Source of the DNA: Niallia circulans
Lineage (GTDB): Bacteria > Bacillota > Bacilli > Bacillales > Cytobacillaceae
Direction: 5' to 3'
Assembly: GCF_003726095.1 (NCBI RefSeq)
Contig: NZ_CP026031.1
Location: 3,658,001 to 3,722,000, forward strand
DNA: 64,000 bases
Part shown: one piece after another, positions 27,688-34,461 of the stretch
Layout of the letters: each line of letters opens with the position of its first letter
Numbering within the stretch: the stretch's first letter is position 1
The notes under the pieces: model-generated
Database searches by the model: none
Told to the model about the DNA's origin: nothing
What the model saw: the letters and a program-made list of their open reading frames with translations, nothing else
Position numbers and translations under genes: made by a program

Positions 27688-28335
27688 TTATTGTCCGTTA
27701 AGCGTAGGATAGACAGTTGTATCTTCTACTTCTTCTGTATTTTGTAATTCCATTCTAGTAAACACTTGATTTGCTGTCCAAGTAATCATATAAAATAAGA
27801 AACTAATACCGAAGAAAGTGAGAATCCCAGGAAAAAGTGTGATTGCTGTCCAATAGGTAGCTCCAATCACAACAAACAATAATAGAGAATATTGCAAGCA
27901 AGAAAAACCAAAGATAAAGGACATCTTTATGCGAAAGAATATTCCCTTCCAGTTATAATGAGCCATTAATGGATAAATATAAACGGCAGAAAGGAAATAT
28001 AACGAGAATATGATCATCAAGCATACTTTGAGATACCAGTTTGTAACATGGAGTAAATCGATTACTAACACATAGCCGAGTAGTAAATAAATCCAGCTAG
28101 TAACCATGGATTCCTTGAAGGACTCTTTGTAATACTTCCAATAAGAAGAAAAGATAGGGACACTGGTATTTCCCCTCATCCACTGTCGGATGATACTAAC
28201 TAGTGCATAGGTTGCTGGTCCTGCCCCAAATATCCCCAATCCTAATAAAGTAAAGAGCCACCAGAGGAAATTCACATAAACTAAGTTTAAGATTGTTATA
28301 AAAATGTGATTTATTTTTTCCACTGATTTTAACAT
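27688..28335 (-). CDS. YesL-like membrane protein (DUF624)
   Basis: 215 aa with about five hydrophobic segments and the YesL pattern: a short N-terminal helix, FLWWLFTLLGLGIFGAGPAT and then VSIIRQWMRGNTSVPIFSSY. YesL proteins accompany LplB/LplC-type oligosaccharide importers in Bacillus and are thought to assist them; the mechanism is unknown. It is co-transcribed after the permease gene (24-base gap). Confidence 0.85.
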   Translation of the reverse strand: MLKSVEKINHIFITILNLVYVNFLWWLFTLLGLGIFGAGPATYALVSIIRQWMRGNTSVPIFSSYWKYYKESFKESMVTSWIYLLLGYVLVIDLLHVTNWYLKVCLMIIFSLYFLSAVYIYPLMAHYNWKGIFFRIKMSFIFGFSCLQYSLLLFVVIGATYWTAITLFPGILTFFGISFLFYMITWTANQVFTRMELQNTEEVEDTTVYPTLNGQ

Positions 28336-28359
28336 CCAATTCCTCGCTTTCCCCTAACT

Positions 28360-29337
28360 TTAATAAACCCCATCCTCACCAAACTTCTTGGCAAGCTTAT
28401 TTGAAAGCATAACTAAAACTAATCCTACTAATCCCTTAAATAAACCAACAGCAGTACTAAAACTTAATTGTCCATTCTTCAAACCAGCAGTATAAATATA
28501 GGTGTCAAAAATCTCTGCAACACTTCTATTTAATGAATTCAATAATAGATACATGTGTTCAAATCCTAAATCTAACGTGCTGCCAATTTTTAAGATTAAT
28601 AATGTAATAATTACTGGTCGAATGGCCGGTAATGTTACATGCCATGTTTTGCGCAGTCGTCCTGCTCCATCCATTTCCGCTGCTTCGTATAATTGAGTAT
28701 CTACAGCTGTAATAGCGGCAATATATATGATAGTAGACCAGCCTAGTTCTTTCCAAATTACTTGGGCAATATAAACGGTTCGCGTCCAATCAGGTGAAGT
28801 TAAAAAACTGACTTTATTGAAGCCCATTGCTGCTAACATTTCATTAATCAATCCACCATCAACATTTAAAAAGACATATGTAATGGAAACAATAATTACC
28901 CATGACATAAAATGGGGGATATAAATTAACGTTTGGATACCAGATTTAAAATATTTGTTTTTGACTTCATTTAGCATAAGCGCTAAGATGATCGGCATTG
29001 GAAAGAAAATGAAAATATTTAAAGCAAATAAAATAAGTGTATTACTTAAAAGCATAAAAAAGGTTGGTTCTGTAAATAAGCGAATAAAATGCTTCATCCC
29101 TACCCATGGGCTGCCCAAAATTCCTAAAAACGGTTGATAATCTTGAAAAGCAATGATCAATCCGCCCATCGGTAAATATTTGAAAATAATAAAATAGAGA
29201 AAGCCAGGGAAAATCATTAAATATAGAAGTTTGTTCTTTCTCATATTAGCCCAAGTTTTTTGTCTTCTAATCTTCTTACGCTGCTTCATAGTTAACTCAG
29301 GTAATGTCTGATCACTAGGCTTAATGATACTTTCCAT
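28360..29337 (-). CDS. Oligosaccharide ABC transporter permease, LplB type
   Basis: A 325-aa permease with six membrane helices and the EAA loop EAAEMDGAGRLRKTWHVTLP. The extended N-terminus (RKKIRRQKTWANMRKNKLLY) is usual for LplB/YtcP partners. It is the first gene of the leftward transporter-enzyme operon. Its partner permease is unusually on the other side of the divergent promoter region, at 29848. No ATPase gene is present, so a shared MsmX-type ATPase is expected. Confidence 0.93.
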   Translation of the reverse strand: MESIIKPSDQTLPELTMKQRKKIRRQKTWANMRKNKLLYLMIFPGFLYFIIFKYLPMGGLIIAFQDYQPFLGILGSPWVGMKHFIRLFTEPTFFMLLSNTLILFALNIFIFFPMPIILALMLNEVKNKYFKSGIQTLIYIPHFMSWVIIVSITYVFLNVDGGLINEMLAAMGFNKVSFLTSPDWTRTVYIAQVIWKELGWSTIIYIAAITAVDTQLYEAAEMDGAGRLRKTWHVTLPAIRPVIITLLILKIGSTLDLGFEHMYLLLNSLNRSVAEIFDTYIYTAGLKNGQLSFSTAVGLFKGLVGLVLVMLSNKLAKKFGEDGVY

Positions 29338-29398
29338 TATTTACCCCCTTACTTTATGATGTGATGTTCAATTCATACTTTAAGCATATGGAAAAAGC

Positions 29399-29582
29399 AT
29401 AATTACGTATATAATCATTATTTGATAACGCTTACAAAACCTTGTTATATCAATAGTTTCCTCTTCCCCACCCAATGTAATGATTACCATTTTGTCCAAA
29501 TGATTATCTGCCTTTTCAATCGAAAAAAACGCACTTGGTAAGCGTTTTCCTTTTCTGAAATATTGATTATATACGTAATTAT
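29399..29582. promoter_or_regulatory. Divergent control region: 19-bp inverted repeat enclosing two cre sites
   Basis: ATAATTACGTATATAATCA (29399-29417) recurs as its exact complement at 29564-29582. Between the arms are two cre sites. One at 29423-29436, read leftward TGTAAGCGTTATCA, fits the consensus at all 14 positions; the other, at 29537-29550, fits at 12. AAATGATTAT (29498-29507) also occurs twice in the AraC gene promoter. This is probably where the AraC-type regulator and CcpA control both transporter halves. The rest of the 510-base gap (29338-29847) holds a decayed extragenic repeat. Confidence 0.65.
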
Positions 29583-29659
29583 CCTCTCTTGATAAAGTAA
29601 CTTTATAGTAAGAGAGTAGATCTATTTCTTACGCTGTTTTCTACAAAGAGTCTTGACTT

Positions 29660-29725
29660 TACGAAGGCTTCTAAAGTGTGAGAATCCGCAGATACGCACC
29701 TGCGGAAAGCAAAGTGGATTTAGGC
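29660..29725 (+). repeat. Degenerate Bacillaceae extragenic repeat
   Basis: CCGCAGATACGCACCTGCGG, followed by AAAGCAAAGTGGATTTAGGC, resembles the core of the extragenic repeats common in Bacillus genomes (CCGCAGG...GCGGAAAGCGAAGTG). The same core is seen inside the element at 50941-51280. No coding role is visible. Confidence 0.5.
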
Positions 29726-29847
29726 GAACCACCTTTATTAAACCGGCCTTTCTCCGTTTGCTTGCTGCTCGTTTAACAGTCTTAACCGAGCAATTAAAAC
29801 ATCTTCAGTAAAGCAACTAGCTAAACAAAATAATAAGGAGGATCTAT

Positions 29848-30735
29848 ATGGAGAAAACGCATAAAAATAGGAAAATAACAAAAGGAGGAAAGGTCTTTTC
29901 TATTATTAATGGAACCATTTTAATCATTATCGCCTTAATTTGTTTTCTGCCTTTTGTAAATGTTATAGCTAGTTCCTTTGCTTCTACACAAGAGGTTGTA
30001 GCTAAACGATTTATTCTAATTCCTGAAACTTTTTCGTTAGATGCATACCGTTATATTCTTTCTACACCCACACTTTTTAAATCTTTAGCAGTATCGGTTG
30101 GCGTTACTGGCGTCGGTACTTTAGTAAGTATGGTCCTAACTTCTTTGATGGCCTATGGCTTATCACGTAAATATCTTCATGGAAGGGGATTTCTTAACTT
30201 TCTTGTTGTATTCTCTATGTTATTTAGCGGTGGAATGATTCCTACCTTCTTAGTAGTTAAAGCCTTTGGGTTAATTGATTCTTATTGGTCTTTGATACTG
30301 CCTGTAGCAATTAATGCGTTTAATTTAATTATCATGAGAAACTTTTTCCAAGCATTACCGGATAGTTTAGAAGAATCGGCTAAAATGGATGGCTGCACGG
30401 ATTTAGGTGTCTTTTGGAAGATTATGCTACCTTTGGCACTACCATCAATTGCAACCATTTCTTTGTTTTATGCTGTTACCTATTGGAATACTTATATGAC
30501 AGCTATTCTTTATATTAATGATTCTACAAAATGGCCAATTCAAGTTTTATTGCGACAGATTGTTATCGTTTCAAGCGGTATGCAAGCAGAAGGTTCGTCA
30601 GTTGACGTTATTCCACCTGCGCAAACGATTAAGATGGCCGTTATTGTTATAGCAACAGTACCAATGCTTATTGCGTACCCATTTGTTCAAAAATATTTTG
30701 TCAAAGGGGCATTAGTAGGCTCTGTAAAGGGGTGA
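29848..30735 (+). CDS. Carbohydrate ABC transporter permease, LplC type
   Basis: A 295-aa permease with six helices and the EAA loop EESAKMDGCTDLGVFWKIMLP. The C-terminus QKYFVKGALVGSVKG is the hallmark of LplC/YtcP/YesQ permeases. It pairs with the LplB-type permease at 28360-29337. Normally the two genes are adjacent in one operon; here they are divergent, with the common regulatory region between them. A clean AAGGAGG precedes the start. It appears to be a single-gene unit ended by the bidirectional terminator at 30883-30924. Confidence 0.93.
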   Translation: MEKTHKNRKITKGGKVFSIINGTILIIIALICFLPFVNVIASSFASTQEVVAKRFILIPETFSLDAYRYILSTPTLFKSLAVSVGVTGVGTLVSMVLTSLMAYGLSRKYLHGRGFLNFLVVFSMLFSGGMIPTFLVVKAFGLIDSYWSLILPVAINAFNLIIMRNFFQALPDSLEESAKMDGCTDLGVFWKIMLPLALPSIATISLFYAVTYWNTYMTAILYINDSTKWPIQVLLRQIVIVSSGMQAEGSSVDVIPPAQTIKMAVIVIATVPMLIAYPFVQKYFVKGALVGSVKG

Positions 30736-30882
30736 CGTTACTGAAAAAAAGGAGCCTTTAAAAAAACGATATTCTAGTAACTTATAACCTCATACATTTA
30801 AAAGCGTGCCATTTCTCATCCAGCTTGCCCCTTACCGTTTAAGAGGGTATCTTAGAAATACCGGATGTGCTCTGCGGTTCAT

Positions 30883-30924
30883 AAAAAGCGTGCAAGATTA
30901 AGCTCTTTCTTGCACGCTTTTTAA
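30883..30924. terminator. Bidirectional terminator
   Basis: AAAAGCGTGCAAGA and TCTTGCACGCTTTT form a 14-bp stem with A and T flanks, shared by the convergent permease and AraC-type genes. Confidence 0.92.
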
Positions 30925-33144
30925 TTAATGATTATATTGTTTCCGATAATCTCCTGGGGTCATGCCGACTTTTTTCTTAAAAAAGCGGATGAAGTTTTGA
31001 GAATTTCGATATTGGAGTTTTTCGGCAATCTCCTTAATCGGTATATTTGTTTCTTCGAGCAAGGATTTAGCTTTTTGCAGTCGGAATCCCATTAGATAGT
31101 CAACAAAGTTTTCTCCATATTCCTTCTTGAATACGCTGCTTAAGTAATTCGGATTATAATGAAGACGGTCAGCAATAATGTCTAAAGAAATTTCCTGGTC
31201 ATACTCTGTCTGAATGATTTGAACAATTTTATCAGATAAAGACCGAAACTCCTTATCTGTTTTATCCTGTGTGCTGATAATAATTGGCGTAATAAGATGC
31301 TCAATTAGCATTTGTTTAATTCGAGCAGGATAATAGGCATTAATCGCTTCATAATAAAGTGGCTTTATACTATCAAAAATCTTCGCCTCTGCACCTAACA
31401 GCTGCCCAAGTTGAATAATCTCATTAATTAACCGAATAAGTGTCACCTCTAAGCTGACTGGATTTTTATTCATCCGGAAGATTTCGTTAATTAACGTATC
31501 TACTGTCTCCTGCACTTCCTCCTCATTACCTGAGCGAATCGTATTTAAAAGTTCATTTTGTAATTCTACAGGATATTTAGAAATAGAAGCATCATTCAAG
31601 AGAGGAGCAATATCATCATAAAAAATGATGGACTCTGGTCCTACATTTACACGATAATGCAGCGCTTCTTTTGCTAAATCAACTGCCTTTTTGCTACTAA
31701 TTAATGTTTGATAAACCGGACTTATCCCTATGCTGATAGTAATATTTAAATATTCCTTTGCCGCAGATTGTATTTCCTCATAATACTTCATAATTCTTCG
31801 ACTGGAATCATGATCATTTACATCGGTTATAAATATGGTTGCTTGCATCTCATCATTTAATACAATAGGTATCAATCTTTCCTTAGCAGGGACTATTTCT
31901 TCGACAATATTATTTAAAGCCAATAAGTATAAATCTTTCTCAACAATTTTTTGGCTATCCATATTGTCAATTTGTATTAATCCTGTGTAAAAATGATGCC
32001 TATCATTAAAGAAATAGCCAAATTGTTTTAACCTGTGCTTTGCTTCATTTGTTGTTATTCTATTTCTAAATAAGCTTAAGACAAACAGCGTCTCAAGTTG
32101 TGGTTTTTGCATGGTTAAGCTAGCCATTAATGTTTCATTCTGACCAATAATCTTATCAACAGAATCAGCAACAAGGGAAAGTTCATTCTTCTGCCCACTT
32201 AGATGATCTATTGCTAATTTCTCCTGTAATTTGCGGATAGGTCTTGAAAAAGAATTTGCTAACATATAGGAAATGATACCGACCAAAATAATCAATAAGG
32301 TCGAGACAATTAGTAAACCAATCCTTGTATTATTAATCATATTAGAGATTTCTTTTGGATTAATCTGTACAACATAAATCCAGCGATTATAGTCTGACTG
32401 AGCATACACAAACTTTTTATCATCTGTGTCTACTATTTTGATATTCTCCCCCTCATTTATCATTTTCTCATAATTCTCGTGAGACAATATCCTTTCCTTT
32501 TTTCTACTTGAATATAATAATTCATTTTTACTATTATAAATTTCTACTAAACTATCTTGTTCATTATCAACAATCTCATCAATGCTGCTTCTTGGAATAT
32601 TAGATATCCCTAAAGCAAATTTATCCCGCTGATAAACAGGCAAGGTCATAATCATCTCAATTCCAATACTTGTAGGTCTCCAAAATAAGCTTTGCGTCGC
32701 CTCTTCCACATACTTTTCCTTATACCCAGCTATTTCCTCTTCCGATAATTTCTTTAAAGAGCCGTCAATTATTCCCCAATTTTCTGCTAAGCTGATCAGA
32801 TTATGTTGACTTCCTTCTATCCCCATCATTTCTATATAACTGATTTCTTTTTTTATATCACGATATGTATCAAAGTCTTTTCCTGATAACGGCTTCTTAA
32901 AAATCGTCTCAAAGGTTGCAGTAGAACTATATGCCGTATATCCATATTCAATCGTTCGCACCTTTTGCTCTACATTATTGAGAATTTGTTTTGTATAATT
33001 TTGTTTATCTTTCAGAAATTCCTCTTCAACGGAGTGATAGGTAGAGTTATAGATAAATACACTAAAGCCAACTACAATACTAATCCCTAAAAGGAAAAAG
33101 GGAAAAAATAACTTGTAAAACAACCTTAATTTCTTCAAATCCAC
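30925..33144 (-). CDS. AraC-family regulator with membrane-spanning sensor domain (YesS/YtdP type)
   Basis: 739 aa. Transmembrane helix 1 (about 11-33), an extracytoplasmic sensor region (35-270), transmembrane helix 2 (about 275-298), a HAMP-like SFSRPIRKLQEKL, a central linker domain and a C-terminal double helix-turn-helix (about 640-739) with ISLDIIADRLHYNPNYLSSV and IKEIAEKLQYRNSQNFIRFF. Such regulators sense an external oligosaccharide or its binding protein and activate pectin genes; B. subtilis YesS is the known model. A perfect cre site and a 14-bp inverted repeat lie upstream. It is the likely activator of the divergent transporter genes. Confidence 0.9.
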   Translation of the reverse strand: MDLKKLRLFYKLFFPFFLLGISIVVGFSVFIYNSTYHSVEEEFLKDKQNYTKQILNNVEQKVRTIEYGYTAYSSTATFETIFKKPLSGKDFDTYRDIKKEISYIEMMGIEGSQHNLISLAENWGIIDGSLKKLSEEEIAGYKEKYVEEATQSLFWRPTSIGIEMIMTLPVYQRDKFALGISNIPRSSIDEIVDNEQDSLVEIYNSKNELLYSSRKKERILSHENYEKMINEGENIKIVDTDDKKFVYAQSDYNRWIYVVQINPKEISNMINNTRIGLLIVSTLLIILVGIISYMLANSFSRPIRKLQEKLAIDHLSGQKNELSLVADSVDKIIGQNETLMASLTMQKPQLETLFVLSLFRNRITTNEAKHRLKQFGYFFNDRHHFYTGLIQIDNMDSQKIVEKDLYLLALNNIVEEIVPAKERLIPIVLNDEMQATIFITDVNDHDSSRRIMKYYEEIQSAAKEYLNITISIGISPVYQTLISSKKAVDLAKEALHYRVNVGPESIIFYDDIAPLLNDASISKYPVELQNELLNTIRSGNEEEVQETVDTLINEIFRMNKNPVSLEVTLIRLINEIIQLGQLLGAEAKIFDSIKPLYYEAINAYYPARIKQMLIEHLITPIIISTQDKTDKEFRSLSDKIVQIIQTEYDQEISLDIIADRLHYNPNYLSSVFKKEYGENFVDYLMGFRLQKAKSLLEETNIPIKEIAEKLQYRNSQNFIRFFKKKVGMTPGDYRKQYNH

Positions 33145-33176
33145 TCACTCCTTATTTCCTCTTACCTCACCATTAT

Positions 33177-33254
33177 TGTAAGCGTTATCATATTATTCAA
33201 TCATTTAATACGGAAAATAATCATTTTCTTATCTAGTATCAAATGATTATTTTC
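33177..33254 (-). promoter_or_regulatory. AraC-type gene control region: cre site and inverted repeat
   Basis: TGTAAGCGTTATCA (33177-33190) is a full cre match, identical on the opposite strand to the site at 29423-29436. GAAAATAATCATTT (33213-33226) and its exact complement (33241-33254) form a 14-bp inverted repeat with a 14-base gap. Both arms contain AAATGATTAT, also found at 29498-29507. Autoregulation by the AraC-type protein plus CcpA repression is inferred. Confidence 0.65.
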
Positions 33255-33341
33255 TATATTCTGGATTAGATTATACATATAATAGCATATCTAGTCTATC
33301 TTTTGCGAGTGGATTTTTTCACGTGTGCAGCAAATGTCCGA

Positions 33342-33384
33342 TTGACAAAAAGCCTGAAGAATTATAAAATGTGAACGTTAACAT
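33342..33384 (+). promoter_or_regulatory. Promoter and operator of the LacI-type regulator gene
   Basis: TTGACA (33342-33347), a 17-base spacer and TAAAAT (33365-33370), immediately followed by the palindromic GTGAACGTTAACAT (33371-33384). The -10/operator stretch ATAAAATGTKAACGT recurs in front of the uxaBA fusion gene (34426-34439). Autorepression by the LacI-type protein is inferred. Confidence 0.75.
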
Positions 33385-33401
33385 TATTATCAGGAGGAAC
33401 T

Positions 33402-34409
33402 ATGGTTACCATTAAGGATATCGCAAAGCTTGCAGGCGTTTCGCACACCACTGTGTCAAGAGCGCTGAATGATAGTCCCCTTATTAAACCTGCGACAAAA
33501 GACAAAATTAAGAAAATCGCAACAGAATTACATTATGTACCAAACTTTAATGCTAAAAGTCTCGTAAACCAGAAATCTTACACAATTGGCGTTTTTTTCT
33601 CTAGTATCAGCCATGGTACCAGTTCAAGTTTTCTTGTCGATGTCATAAAAGGTGTAAATTCTGTGCTAGATGAAAACTACAGTATCGCAGTAAATGGAAT
33701 TGATACTCTAGTCCATTTTGACAAAATCATTTCCAAACGATTTGACGGAATTATCGTCCTAAGTCAAAGTGACACAGACAATGCATTTATTTACTATATA
33801 CAACAAACTGGCATACCGTTGGTCGTGCTAAATCGCAGACTAGATGATCCTTCTATTCCAAATGTTTCAGCAAACGATCAACAGGGTGTAGAACAAGCCA
33901 TCGATGAAGCAATTAGCCTTGGTCATAAGGACTTAGCGTACATCAATGGAAAAAGCTCTTTCCGTTCCTCTGCTGAAAGAAAACAAGGATTTATCAATAG
34001 CTTGTCGAAGCATCAGCTTCCCATACAGCCTGAATTTATGGTCAATGGGGATTATAGTATGGAAAGCGGCTTTGAAAAAATGAAGCAATTGCTAGACCTG
34101 CCGACGCCGCCTAGTCTTGTATTTTGCGCAAACGATGATATGGCAATCGGTGCATTAAAGGCTTGTTTTTTGAAAGAGAGGAAAGTGCCCCATGATATCT
34201 CAATCATTGGATTTGATGATACAGCTTTTGCGCAATACTCTACCCCAGCCCTAACCACTATTCATAAGCCTATTGATAAAATCAGCGAAATTGGCATGCA
34301 AATGCTTATTGCGTTAATGAATAGCGACACTTTAGAGGAGACACAAATCTTAGTAGACACATTTTTAGTTAAAAGAGAATCGCTTAGTTATCCAACAAAA
34401 CAGTCATAA
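33402..34409 (+). CDS. LacI-family regulator of uronate genes (ExuR/KdgR-like)
   Basis: 335 aa. The N-terminal helix-turn-helix and hinge VTIKDIAKLAGVSHTTVSRA is followed by a type-1 periplasmic-binding-like effector domain (60-335) with FDGIIVLSQSD, VFCANDDMAIGAL and SIIGFDDTAFAQYSTPALTT. It sits directly upstream of the uronate catabolic genes and shares an operator-like palindrome with them, so it likely represses uxaBA-uxaC until galacturonate or a derivative is present. Whether it is the orthologue of ExuR or KdgR cannot be decided here. Confidence 0.88.
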   Translation: MVTIKDIAKLAGVSHTTVSRALNDSPLIKPATKDKIKKIATELHYVPNFNAKSLVNQKSYTIGVFFSSISHGTSSSFLVDVIKGVNSVLDENYSIAVNGIDTLVHFDKIISKRFDGIIVLSQSDTDNAFIYYIQQTGIPLVVLNRRLDDPSIPNVSANDQQGVEQAIDEAISLGHKDLAYINGKSSFRSSAERKQGFINSLSKHQLPIQPEFMVNGDYSMESGFEKMKQLLDLPTPPSLVFCANDDMAIGALKACFLKERKVPHDISIIGFDDTAFAQYSTPALTTIHKPIDKISEIGMQMLIALMNSDTLEETQILVDTFLVKRESLSYPTKQS

Positions 34410-34424
34410 CTGTTTTGTTTTATC
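34394..34424 (+). terminator. Terminator of the LacI-type gene
   Basis: ACAAAACAGT and ACTGTTTTGT form a 10-bp stem with a CATA loop and T-rich tail. It overlaps the stop codon (34407-34409). Confidence 0.8.
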
Positions 34425-34425
34425 A

Positions 34426-34439
34426 TAAAATGTTAACGT
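34426..34439 (+). promoter_or_regulatory. Operator-like site before uxaBA
   Basis: TAAAATGTTAACGT shares its layout with TAAAATGTGAACGT at 33365-33378: a -10-like box followed by a TKAACGT palindrome. No convincing -35 is visible, so expression may rest partly on read-through of the weak terminator just upstream. Confidence 0.6.
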
Positions 34440-34461
34440 GTGCAAAAAAGGAGGAACTATA

